From: Mytilinidion resinicola | Lineage: Eukaryota > Ascomycota > Dothideomycetes > Mytilinidiales > Mytilinidiaceae | Reading direction: 5' to 3' | Assembly (NCBI RefSeq): GCF_010093595.1 | Contig: NW_022985441.1 | Span: 93,699 to 157,698 of the forward strand | DNA length: 64,000 nucleotides | Shown: positions 11,446 through 23,546 of the stretch, piece after piece | Position numbering within the stretch: position 1 is the stretch's first letter | Layout: each line of letters begins with the position of its first letter | Notes under the pieces: model-generated | What the model saw: only the letters and a program-made list of their open reading frames with translations | Database searches by the model: none | What the model was told of the DNA's origin: nothing | Made by a program: the position numbers and the translations under genes

Positions 11446-12989
11446 TAGGATACTTTATAATATTTATTCTAAAACTAAATAGTAAGTTGCGCCTTTACGT
11501 AGATTATAGATAACTAAACAAAATTATAATTAAAAACTGCTACCTACTACCTCTAATTTCTAAACTTAAAAACTAACTATATAAGGCTAAGTATTTTATA
11601 AAACTAGACCTATATAAAGGGTACTACTTAATTAGGATTAAAAAAGGTTAAAAATAGAAAACAGCTTTTAGAACTTAATATAGATACTTTAAGTATATAG
11701 TAATACTATTTAGGCTTACTAATACGCTAGCAATATTCCAGGTAGTAGTTAATTTAGTACTAAGGGGCTACTTAGATTAATTTACAGTAGCCTACCTTAA
11801 TAATATTCTTATTTACTTAGAAATACTAAGTAAGTATAAAAAATATATATAAAAGGTACTTAAAAAACTTAAAAAGTATAACCTTATAGTAAACCCGGAT
11901 AAGTGCAAATTCTATAGGCAGAGGGTTAAATTCCTAGAATACGTTATTAGCCTAGGATAGATTAAGATAAAAAAAGGTAAGGTGTTTTCTATCTAAAAAT
12001 AGCTAGAACCCGCAAATTTAAAGGAACTATAGTTATTCCTAGGGTTAGCTAATTACTATAGGCAGTTTATTAAAAGCTATTTAAAAATTATAAAGCTACT
12101 TACAGAACTTATATAAAAGGATATTAAATACTAATAGACCCTAGAAGCGCAAGGCGTATTTAATAAATTAAAGGTATAGTTTACCTTAAAACTAGTATTA
12201 GCAATTTTTAATCTATAGAAACTAGTTACTATTAAAAGCAATATATTAGATAAAGTATTAGGAGCAATACTTAACTAACTAGATAAATAAAAAAAGTTGC
12301 ACTCTATAGCGTTCTACTTATAGAAGCTAAGCCTAGCTAAGCTAAACTATAATATCTATAATAAGGAACTGCTGGCTATAGTAGAAGTATTTAGTTAATA
12401 GAAAGTTTATCTTAAAAAAGCAGTATATATAATATAGGTGTATATAGATTATAAAAACCTAATATACTTTACTATAATAAAGAAGTTAAATAGAAAACAG
12501 GTTAAATAGTTAGAAAAACTAGAAACCTTTAATTTTAGGATTATATACTAAAAAGGATCTAAAAACGCTTATATAGATATACTAAGCTAAAAACCGGACT
12601 ATATAAAAGGAGCTAAAAAGGCCAGGTATTCTATACTTAGGGAAAGAAGTCTAGGAACCCTTAAATTTAACCACGTGTAAGCAGTAACTGCTTACCAGTC
12701 TAAGGATAATAAGTAGAAAAAACAAATTAAGGCAGTATAAAAAGGTAACTAAGAAAGCTAAAATTTAGCAGGTTATAACTAGCAGAGCTTGCGCCTAAAA
12801 CCTATAAATTAAAAGTAAAAAAAAGTTTAAAACAGTATTATTACCTTATAGAATAAAATATTTATACCTAAAACCTTATAAAAAGAGCTTATTAAAAAAT
12901 TCTATAGTATACTAGCGCACAGGCACTAGGGAGTAGAAAAAACGCGGGAAAGAATTGCAAGAATATTCTACTTTTCCGGACTTCGGAAA
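11446..12989 (+). pseudogene. Ty3/gypsy copy 1: reverse transcriptase, RNase H and start of integrase
   Basis: Plus-strand gypsy pol is readable across many RIP stops. Motifs in order: SKLRLYVDYR, YFIKLDLYKGYYLIRI, YLNNILIYLE (the YxDD box, mutated to NN), VNPDKCKFY, LANYYRQFIK, then RNase H (YNIYNKELLAIVE). It ends at RIFYF in the integrase zinc-binding region, where the element at 12,990 is inserted. A further 61 bp of the same integrase (starting LTEKI) follows at 14,310-14,370. Confidence 0.85.
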
Positions 12990-14309
12990 AGGGGCTACTA
13001 ATTGTACACCCCCTTTTTACTAATTATATACCCCCTTTTTACTAATTATATACCCCCTTTTTACTAATTATATACCCCCTTCCTCTATATTACTTTACTA
13101 TATTCTAATTAGCTTAGATTAACGCGGAGCTTCCTCCGGGTATTTACCTATATATCTATCTATATATAATACTATACGCGAGGCTGTATAGCCTTATATA
13201 CGGCTATATATATAGCTATATAAATTAGAAAGAATATATACTAATTTATATAGCCTTATATATAAGCCTAAGTCTAAGTATAGAATAGAAGTTCTATTTT
13301 AGAAGTACCTATATACCTATAAGTATACTAAACCTGTTAAAACTTTACCTTATTATAGCTTTTTTATATTAAGCCTGGCCTCTCTATATTACTACCTATA
13401 CCTACCTCTATATACTAATCTATATACTTCTTAGCCTCCTTTTTATAGTTATACTCTATAGGCGCTATAATATTTCTATAGCTTAGCGGCCGGCTTAATA
13501 ACTTAGCAATGCCCCTTTTAATACCTGCTAGACGCTAAAACCCTTCTAAATATACTTATAGAGCTGTAATCTATTATAGGATATCTATATAGTTATTCTC
13601 TTATTCTACCTAAGGTTAAGGCTAAGCACTGTTTTACCTCTAAACTCCTGCCTTTTTTTCTATAGTACCTTATCCCTTGCACCAAGCGGCCGGCCGCGCT
13701 TTTTAGCTGCAGGTGTTGCTATATGCGCTGCTGTATGCGCTGCTATATGCGCTGCTGTATGCGCTGCCGTAGATACTACTGTAGATACAGCTGTAGGCCT
13801 AAAAAGGGCTGGATTAATATAAGAAAGATTAGCCGGTGTAGCTGTCGACTAATAGGTATTCTAAGTAATAGGAGCTAGACGAGGGACTACAGAAATAGGC
13901 GGTGCTGGCGGCGGAGCTGTTAGCATGCGTTCTGGAGGTATACTTATATATCTACTCTATTTAGTTTACTATAGTATTTTACTAGGCCGTAGCCCTACGC
14001 TAATACATGCGCTTATAAAGTAATATACGCTACCTTTACTATAGTATAGTACGCCAGCTATAGCGGGTGGAAGGCTATAGTAAGTGTATTATAGAAAAAA
14101 AGGAAAAGGATATAATTAATTATAATTAAGGCCGTATTTAGAAAAAGTATTTAGAATTAGTAAGCGACTTAGGCGAGCGAATTAGAGGCCTTAGAGCACC
14201 CCTCCGGGCTAATTAGAATATGGTAAAGCGATAGAGGGGGAGGAGGTATGCAATTAGTAAAAAGGGGGTGTGCAATTAGTAAAAAAGGGGTGTGTAATTA
14301 GTGGCCCCC
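12990..14309 (-). mobile_element. Non-autonomous MULE: internal-deletion derivative of the 5,355-8,599 family
   Basis: The 1,320-bp element has ends AGGGGCTACTAATTGTACAC and GGGGGCCACTAATTACACAC (right end, complement), each followed by 22-23 bp iterations of TAATTATATACCCCC. The 9-bp target duplication is CTTCGGAAA (12,981-12,989) and TTTCGGAAA (14,310-14,318), differing by one C-to-T change. The subterminal sequence CTAATTAG.CCGGAGG.GTGCTC matches the left end of the MULE at 5,355. On the minus strand the interior keeps the transposase tail with its AT-hook (AAGCGCGGCCGGCCGCTTGG, as near 7,885). Confidence 0.82.
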
Positions 14310-14370
14310 TTTCGGAAACTAACGGAGAAAATTATATATAAGTGTAAATATGCAAAAATAAGTTAGTATA

Positions 14371-15012
14371 AGGGGAGGGCTAATTGTACACCCCCTAATA
14401 AATAATTATATACCCTCTACTTTACTACTTCTAATTAGCTTAAAGGTCCGGCAGTAGGCCTCTAAATATTTACCCTTATATCTATCTATATATATATCTC
14501 TGCTATATATAAGCTTATATATAAGACTATATATAAGGCTATATAAATTGTTATAGCTATACAGCCTCTCCGTTTTACAGTGCATTTTTTCTAATTTATA
14601 TAGCCTTTCTAATTTATATAGCCTTATAAACAGCCTTATATACAGCCTTATATACAGCTTTATATATAAGCTATATATATAGCTGTATAAATTGGCCCGA
14701 ATACACTATAAAATAGAGAGGATATATAGCTATACTAAGTTATATAGCCTTATATATAAGCTTACGTATAAGCTTATATATAGCTATATATATAGCTGTA
14801 TAAATTAGATAGGCTGTGCTGGAGGCTATATAGCCGCAATTAGAAATAGTATTTAGAATTAGTAAGTAAGTAAAGTAAGCTAATTAGAACCTCTAGAGCA
14901 ACCCTTTAAGCTAATTAAAAGGCGGTAAAGTAATAGGGGAGTAGAAGGTGTATAATTAGTTATTAGGGGGTGTATAATTATTTATTAGGGGGTGTATAAT
15001 TAGCCCTCCCCT
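14371..15012. mobile_element. Short terminal-inverted-repeat element (MULE-related MITE) at a gypsy-gypsy junction
   Basis: The 642-bp element has ends AGGGGAGGGCTAATTGTACA and its complement, followed by TACACCCCCTAATAA iterations. A CTAATTAGCTTAAAGG subterminal motif relates it to the two MULE-type elements nearby. The interior is AT-rich, full of TATATAAGCTTATA words and non-coding. No convincing target duplication exists: the left flank is integrase of gypsy copy 1 and the right flank is the reverse transcriptase start of gypsy copy 2. Confidence 0.75.
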
Positions 15013-16758
15013 AGAAAAATACAAAGAATTTAGAGGAATTCTTATAGAAAAGGTTTAGAATATATTACTAAAGTACTAACTTTAGGATTACTATATTCCC
15101 CTAATACTAAGCGAATAACTACAGTTTATACTAATCTATTTACTAGCCTAGAGCGAGCTAGAAGTGTTGGAAGAATACCTAAAAAAGAACCTAAAGTAAG
15201 GATTTATTAGACTATTAGAATTACCCGTAGGTTACCCTATAATATTTATCCTAAAACTAAATAGTAAGCTATACCTTTATATAAACTATAGATAACTAAA
15301 CAAAATTATAATTAAAAACTGCTATTTATTACCTTTAATCTCTAAACTTAAAAACTAATTATATAAGGCTAAGTACTTTATAAAAATAGACCTATATAAA
15401 GGGTATTACCTAATTAGGATAAAAAAAGGAAAAGAGTAGAAAACAGCTTTTAGAACTTAATATAGATACTTTAAGTATATAGTAATACTATTTAGGCTTA
15501 CTAACGCGCTAGTAATATTCCAGGCAGTAGTTAACTTAGCACTAAGGGGCTACCTAGATCGGTTTACAGTAGTATACCTTAATAATATCCTTATATATTT
15601 AGAAACGCTAAACAAATATAAAATATATATATAAAAGGTACTTAAAAAACTTAAGGAATATAATCTTATAGTAAACCCGGATAAGTGCGAGTTTTATAGG
15701 CAAAAGGTCGGATTCCTAGAATACGTTATTAGTTAAGGATAAATTAAAATAGAAAAAGGTAAAGTATTCTCTATCTAAAAGTAGCTAGAGCCTATAAATT
15801 TAAAGGAACTATAGTTATTTCTAGGGTTAGCTAATTACTATAGGCAGTTTATTAAGGGCTACTTAAAAATTGCAGAGCTATTTATAGGACTTACTAGGAA
15901 GAACATTAAATACTAATAGACTTTAGAAGCGTAGAGCGTATTTAATAAGTTAAAGGTATAATTCGCCTTAAAACTAGTATTAGCAATTTTTAATCTATAA
16001 AAACTAGTTACTATTAAAAGTAATATATTAAACAAAGTATTAGGAGCAATACTTAACTAACTAAATAAATAAGGGAAGTTACACCCTATAGTATTCTACT
16101 TACGAAAGCTAAGCTTAGCTAAGCTAAACTATAATATCTATAATAAGGAACTGCTAGCTATAGTAGAAGTATTTAGTTAATAAAAAGTTTACTTTAAAAA
16201 AGCAGTATATATAATACAGGTATATACAAACTATAAAAATCTAATATACTTTACTATAACTAAGGAGTTAAACAGAAAATAGGTAAAATAGTTAGAAAAA
16301 CTAGAAACCTTTAATTTTAGGATTATATACTAAAAGGGATCTAAAAACGCTTATATAGATGCACTTAGCCGAAGGCCGGACTATATAAAAGGAGCCGGAA
16401 AAACCAGGTAATCTATACTTAGGAAGAGAAGTCTAGGAACCCTTAAATTTAACCACGTATAAGCAGCAGCTACTTATCGGTTTAAGGATAATAAGTAGTA
16501 TAAATAAATTAAGGTAGTATAAAAATTAGACTAGGAAAGCCGGGATTTAGCAGGTTATAACTAGTAAAGTTTACGCCTAGAACCTGTAAACTAAGAATAT
16601 AAAGAAATCTAGAACGGTATTATTACCTTATAAAATAGGATATTTATACCTAAAACTTTATAAAAAGAGCTTATTAGGAAATTCTATAGTATACCGGCGT
16701 ATAGGCACTAGGGAGTGGAAAAAATATAGGAAAAAATTATAAAAATATTCTATTTCCC
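15013..16758 (+). pseudogene. Ty3/gypsy copy 2: reverse transcriptase and RNase H
   Basis: A second copy of the element at 9,380-12,989, in the same orientation. It keeps the site where copy 1 received the pogo transposon. Stops and the YLNNILIYLE box show the same RIP decay. Its homology to copy 1 ends in the integrase zinc-binding region (RIFYFP) at about 16,758, where a different element begins. Confidence 0.83.
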
Positions 16759-17125
16759 CTATTATATCGTTCTATAGCATTCTTTTAGTAGTTATTAAGG
16801 CCGCAGGTTATTACGTGCACGGACGTCACGTAATCGCGGGCCGAGGGTTCTTCCGCCGCCTAGGGTTCTGCCGGCGCGCGCTTAACTATATAGCAGGCTT
16901 ATAGCCGGAGCCTTTCTTTTTTCTACGCAACCTTATTAATAGCAATATAACTCTTTTCCAGCCACGAACCTAATACTAGGTTACGTCGTTCTTTAAAACC
17001 TAGAAATATAGAAACCTTAATTTCTTTTTATATAGCTATACTACTGTACGCGCGCGCACCTATATAGGTGCCGCTGGCCTTAAAAATCGGCTATATAATT
17101 ACTAACCTCTTCTACTAACACGTTT

Positions 17126-17130
17126 CCTTT

Positions 17131-17171
<41 letters not shown>

Positions 17172-17172
17172 T
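17126..17172 (+). repeat. (TTAC)n microsatellite
   Basis: About ten uninterrupted TTAC units lie in the 5' part of the gypsy element. Confidence 0.9.
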
Positions 17173-20100
17173 TTCCTATACTTATATAAAGCCTAGGCCT
17201 TATTATAAGCAATTAGATATACCTAACTAGTTTAATACGCCTGGTAGTAGGCAACTTTATAACTTTAATATTCTATAAAATACTAGGGGAGTTAGTTACT
17301 AGGGCGGTTATAATATATAAGGTAATATCTTTAAGAATAATAATAGAAATAGAGTACTATAGGTGCTCTTTACTCGATTATTCTTACGCGAGAAGAATTA
17401 TAATAATAAGCGGCGTAAACGTATTAGTAAAATACTTAACACTGTTATTAAAAATACCTACCTAGATACTTAGGAGCCTACTACTATTATAGGCAATTCT
17501 TAGCCGGACGGCGAGAACCCTATTAGCCTGGACCTCCTCCTTAATTTATATAATATTAACGCCCTTATTAAATAAATAGGGGCTATACAGTTCTAGAACT
17601 CTATACAGCTCCGGGCGTAGATTAATTAAAACCCCCGCCTAGCCTTCCGCCTGTTAAACTCTTTTATAGAAAGCACTATAATCTATATTAATAAGTATAG
17701 GGTTACTATAGAGGAATAGAAGGCGATATTAAACTAGCTATATACTAAGTATAATAAAATAGATAAAAAGATTACTACCTTAAAAACCAGCCTTAATTAA
17801 GTAAATATTAACTTCTAAGCTGCTAAGTTGTATATATACAACCTCTAATAATAATAATAGTTTAACCCTGCTATTAAGACTTCTAAAAAACCTATTTATT
17901 TTAATAAGAATAGATAGCGCGACGATAATATTAACTATTAGCGGATAAATAGCAGGGCCGGAGAACAGTTCTCTAGCAGGCCTAATAACTATAATTATAG
18001 CAATAATAGCTACGCTAAACTAGGATATACTCCACCTAAAGCTACTATACGCGTTAGCAGTAACTAGGCTTATTACTCCCTCTTTCTATATAGTAAGTAT
18101 TGTAATAACTAACGTTATAATAACAGCAGCTACTATAATAGCCGCACCCTGCTATATACTTAGCCTCTATTATTAACTTTTTTATAGCCTAGCTACTGCT
18201 AGCTAGACCTAGCTATATTTAATAGAACGGATATTAACAGCTACCCTATCTAGCGCAGTAAGGTTTTTGCTAAGATTTGCTATATATACCCCGATAAGAC
18301 GGATAACTTTAAGCTTAATTATATTAAAAGCGTTCTAGCTAGTAGACTATTTAAGCGGATATAGGTATAGCGCTGCTAATATATTATCTATAATAAGACT
18401 AAGGCTCTGCACTTTTTCGATAAGGGCTATAGTAAGTATAATATTAAGGCTAAGGCTTTTATATAGCTTAAAACTCTCCGTATAGGCACTAACTTATTTA
18501 CTATCTTCTATAACCGCTTCCTTAATATTATTAGCAACCTTAACTGCAGGTAAGCGGAGCTTATTTACTAGTTCTATAAGCAATTTATACTATACTTATA
18601 ATCTAAACTAGTTAACAGTATTATATATTACTGTTTTAATAATTTTATATAATACGTCCGTACCTTAGATATATAGAACGCCGCTTTCTAATAATCTAAG
18701 CAATATAATACCCTTATATTCTAGCCCTGTTAAACTACTGCATTATCTATAATAATAGCTACTTAATCTACTTACGGCCGTGGCTGCGGCCGTAGAAAAT
18801 ACTTATCCACGCTTACGCTAGGAACTACTACTATAACTACCGGTACTATAACTGCTTTAAGCGCCCTGCGCACCTATACTATTATAGCTGCACCCGGTAC
18901 TAAGCAGCGCCTATAAGCTATAAAGCTAGAGAATAAGCTAGCCTATATCTAGAGTATTAGTAAGCTCTTTCTAGAGGATAAAAAATAGACTTATTAAGCC
19001 GGCGCTTACAACTATTGCTATTGCGTTAGCCACCGCGCTACTAATAATAACTATCCTTTTTAGAACTTTTCTATCTAGATAACTAGCAGTTTTTCTTTCC
19101 GCGCTACTAATACTATATTTTCCGGCCAGGAAAATAAGTAGTTCTTAAGCATAGTTGCGCCTAAGAACCCCTTATAATTAATCATAAAAATACCCTATTA
19201 TCTCCCCTATTATTAACCCTATTATCTACCCTATTATTAACCCTATTATCTACCTTCTATTCTATACTAGCTTTTTCTAAGTATAGTAACTTAGTTTCTA
19301 CTTTAGATAACCTTTTATATAAAAAGGCCTAGAAACTATATAAAAGCTATTATAGGGGCACTAAATATAGAATACTAAAAAAGTATAGAATAAAAAGAAC
19401 TATAGAACCCCTTTTATAGCTTAATACTTTCTTCTAGCTATAGGAAGTACTTAAGTATATTAAAAATAAGGAAAGTTAGCCGGAACTTTGTATTTCTATA
19501 ATAGCAATTACCTATTCTTAGTATAATATTATAAAACTCTAGCTAAAGAAAGGTAGTTAGTATTTGCTTTCTTATTCTATAGTCTTAGATAGTAATTAAA
19601 CTATTTATACTTATTCTCTCTCTAATAATAGTATAATATCCTCTTTTATTAATTAATTATTTACGCGTAAATATAAAATTTATTAAATTCCTTTTAATTT
19701 ACCTTGTTATCTTACCTATATTAACAATTCCAATTCTTTTTAGTCTATTACTTATACCGTAATTATTAATATTACTATAGGTTTTTATATAGAGCAGCTA
19801 GTCTGCTATATTACTAACCTAGAATATATACCTATAGTTCTAAGAACTAACTAGTATAAAACTTATAACCCGGAAATTAACTTTATTAAGAAAAGCTTTT
19901 ATTTCTATTAATTATAGTATTATAATCTTCACTATTATAAGGGTGCTGCGCAGCCTACTAAACCAGCTAAGCTTTAGTCTATATTCTTATTTATAATATC
20001 TATTAGTCTAATAGAACGCTATATTTAATGCGCTAAGCCCGAAGACCTTATTTAGATCCACGGACCGGAGTTTATACCTGCACCGGACAACTCCTTATTT

Positions 20101-20256
20101 AATACACCCGCGATCGGGCATGTTATTAGTATACCGGAGAATAATAGCACACTTAGACTCCACGCCCTTTCTGTTAATAAATATAATAAGTTTATAAAGA
20201 AATAGAAAATATATTTACCTAAAAAGCTCCGTACTTACCTAGATAAACGCTTCCAC

Positions 20257-21430
20257 ACGCGCGCGGGCCAGGCTAGAGAGCATATTGAGACCACGTGCCG
20301 CACTATTAGAGACACCATTAGGAGACACTATAAGCCTAGGAAAACGCCTAAATACGAGCCGAGCCGGCGTGACGTACTGAAGAGGCTCGCGGTTAAGGCC
20401 ACAGCACTAGCCCCGAGGTACGAAGGGCAGTCAGACAACTCGTACAAGCTCTTAAGACGAGGAGCAATACAGGAAGCGTACGAGGAAAGGTGGAGGGACG
20501 AATGGGAGGCCCACAGGAAGAAACGAAGGGGCCCCCCTACGCCGGCCCTCAACACGAAATGGAACAAGAATTAGGCAACCAAACACCACAAGCTCACAAA
20601 AGCAGAGAGCTCAATTATCACGCTCCTACGAACGGAACACATAGGGCTTAACGCATACCTGCACCGCATGAGGGTGCCCAATCACCCTTCGCCCGCGTGC
20701 CCCTGCGGGCATATACCACAGTCTCCAAAGCACGTAGTAATGCACTGTGAACGACACCGCAACGGCAGAGGCGATATGTTCTTTAAGGCCAGAACAAGAA
20801 CGTATATGCAGCTGTACAAAGACCACAAGGGAAATAAGGCCGTTTCGCAATGGTTCCTGCACCAGACAGACCTCCTACCCTACCTCTCTATAGCTAGAGA
20901 GATAGCAACGGAAAAGCTGGCTATACAGCCAGCCGACTCGTATAGCCACGCCCCAAGAACAGAACTACACGCACGCACGCACATTGCATAACCACAGGCA
21001 CGCCCGCAACAGGGCAACCCCCCCAATTTCCTATTATCCTTCAATTCAATACCTCAGCTTTTGAGAAAAAAGGGCACGCGCGTACGGTAAGGGCACGCGC
21101 GCCCTAACGCGGACCCCGGACCTTATTAACCTTCTGGACACCGTACAACCCTGGAACCTAGGGCCTACGGACACCGGATCGATCCTGGAGAATGCATCAA
21201 GATAGCTTACTCCGTGGTAATGCTCACAGAGCTGCCACGCGTCCCCCACAGCCGCGCAGAAACAAAAGGAACGCAAGGCGTTATACACTGTAGAAAACAA
21301 GGTTTTCACCCGACCGCTATAGAGCGAACGGTTTCCCCTTGTAAATAAAACCTAGATAGCACTGCCGCATAAACCCTAACGGGAGCTAAATCGGCCTAAT
21401 AGAACCTAATAATAATAATAATAATAATAA
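20257..21430 (+). mobile_element. 5'-truncated Tad-like LINE (non-LTR retrotransposon)
   Basis: The 1,174-bp insertion is flanked by a perfect 13-bp duplication TAAACGCTTCCAC (20,244-20,256 and 21,431-21,443). It ends in a (TAA)n tail, as Tad-clade LINEs often do. It holds the last part of ORF2 and a 3' untranslated region of about 440 bp. Its base composition is normal while both flanks are heavily RIP-mutated, so it arrived after the host gypsy element had been mutated or has escaped RIP. Coding content is given in the next entry. Confidence 0.88.
20261..20991 (+). pseudogene. LINE ORF2 C-terminal region with CCHC-type zinc motif
   Basis: One frame runs from the truncation point to the TAA at 20,989-20,991 with a single in-frame TAG at 20,572-20,574 that reads as Gln if CAG is assumed. 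The conserved tail has HHKLTKAESSIITLLRTEHI, then CPCGHIPQSPKHVVMHC (Cys, Cys, His, Cys), the zinc motif found after the RNase H of Tad-type elements. Reverse transcriptase and endonuclease are missing through 5' truncation, so it cannot transpose. Confidence 0.82.
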
Positions 21431-23546
21431 TAAACGCTTCCACCTCTAAATAGATATATAGTCTAGATAGAAGGTAGGAAACCTTCCCCCTTACCGGGAA
21501 TATAATTACGCTATTTTTCTATAACTAGAATCCTTTTTACTAAAATAGAAAACCTGTGCTATATTAGAAGAAAAGAACCGTATTATATATAATAAGCTAT
21601 AGAAGCTGCTTAGTAAAAGCTTTATTAAAAACAGCAACTCTTCTATATACGCACTAGTGCTTCTAGTTAAAAAACCGGACAGAATATACCGCTTCTATAT
21701 TAATTACTAAGGCCTTAACGCTATTATAGTTAAGAATTAGTACCTAATTCCTATTATCTAGGAAATGCTTAATCGCCTTGGTAAGGCTAAGTAGTATACT
21801 AAGCTAGATATTATTTCCGCCTTTAACCGCGTATATATTAAACCAGGAGATAAATAGAAAACAGCCTTTATTACGCGCTATAGTATATTTTAATTAAAAG
21901 TCTTAGGATTTAGTATATATAATAGTCCCGGTATATTTCAGACGTTTATTAATAATATTCTACGCAAATACCTTAATAACTTCTGTTCCGCATATATAGA
22001 TAATATACTGGTATTTACTAATAGAATAGAAGAAGAATATATTACCTATATCTAAAAGGTACTTAATTAGCTTTATAAAGCCGGCTTATATTTTAATATT
22101 AATAAATGCAAATTCCTAGTTAAGCGTATTAAATACTTAGGCCTTATTATTATAACCGACGGCGTTAAAATAGATCTAGAAAAAGTTAAAGCTATTACTA
22201 AATAGGCCTTTCCTATATACCTTAAAAATATCTAAGCCTTTTTAGGTTTAGCTAATTTCTATAAGCGTTTTATATAAGGTTTCTTATAGCTATATTAACC
22301 GCTTACTAATCTATCTAGGAAAAAACCGGACGGCCGCTTTTATTTTAAGTAGATAATAAATTGCTAGAAAGCTTTTAATAACCTTAAAACCGCATTTACT
22401 ACTGCGCCTTATTTTAAACACTTTAATCTAAACCTAAAATTATATATTAAAACGGACGCTTTAGATTATATAGCTGCGGAAGTCTTCTTCTAGCTATATA
22501 ATAATAGAATATAGCACCCTATTACCTACTACTTATATAAAATAACACCGGCGGAATATAATTATAAAATCTATAATAAGGAGTTGCTTACTATTATCTT
22601 TACTTTTAAGGAATAGGAGCTATAGTACCAGGGTAATAAATATTAGAACCTTATCTAAGTGCTAATAGATTATAGAAATCTGCTATACTTTATAACTACT
22701 TAATAACTTAACTAGTAATAAATACGCTAGCTATAAGTCCTTTCTAAAATTAACTATATCTTTATATATCGGCCTGGCCGCCTTAGAATAAAACCTAATA
22801 GCTTTACACGCTATAGCTAGAACCTTTCGCAATCTAATAATAATAAGCGCTTCTTATTCTAATAATAAACTGTAATTAAAATAAAAAACCTTAAGGCTGC
22901 TATTTTTAAAAATCTATACTTTTAGACTATAGGTGTTATAAAGGCTATCTATAATAAGCCGCTTTATAAGCTAATTTAGGAAGCCTATAATATAGATAAG
23001 TTAGCTTTTAAAAACGGCGGTAATAATCTAGATAACCCTTTAGATAACTACCTTATCTATTATATTATAGCTTTAAAGCTATAGGGTAACTATAAGCTAC
23101 TATATAATATTCTAAAAAATAAGCGCGTTTAACTTTCTATAAGTAAATTAAAGGTTATTAATAGCAGACTATAGGTCTATTATAAAGACTTTAGATAGTT
23201 ATTTATTTCTTAGTTAGCAGCTCTTTAGCTTTAGATTATATAGCTAGGCTATAATTATACCAGCGCAGGCTATAGAGGCTACGCGGACTGCCTTTAGTAT
23301 ATATAACCTAGCTACTACTAGCCCCGGTTTACTAAATTAATTATAATATATATTAACGCCTGCTAGTATTACTATAATATTAAGCCTTTTAACTTCGCTA
23401 AATAAGGCTTCCTGCATCCCTTGCCCGTCCTACTTTATTACTAGCGCGATGTTGCTATAGATTATATTATTAACCTTTCTATCTATAAGCGTTATAGCCG
23501 TAAATATTATTATATACTTATTATAATTAACTAATTTTTAAAGGAA

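Larger units (their letters stand above)
16759..23546 (+). mobile_element. Different Ty3/gypsy retrotransposon, 5' part to integrase, broken at its 3' side
   Basis: Positions 16,759-17,100 are probably a 5' LTR/leader. From 17,200 to 19,180 there is gag-like, Asn-rich sequence with a degenerate zinc knuckle near 19,005. From 19,190 to 19,255 lies an imperfect tandem repeat (CCCTATTATCTACCCTATTA-like). A reverse transcriptase at 21,480-22,720 shows YTKLDIISAFNRVYI, AYIDNILVFTN (the YxDD box mutated to DN) and LGLANFYKRFI. RNase H follows (EYNYKIYNKELL). The integrase start FLHPLPVLLYY is near 23,410. The frame ends abruptly at about 23,546, where non-RIP DNA starts. No 3' LTR is present, so the element is truncated. 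Confidence 0.8.
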
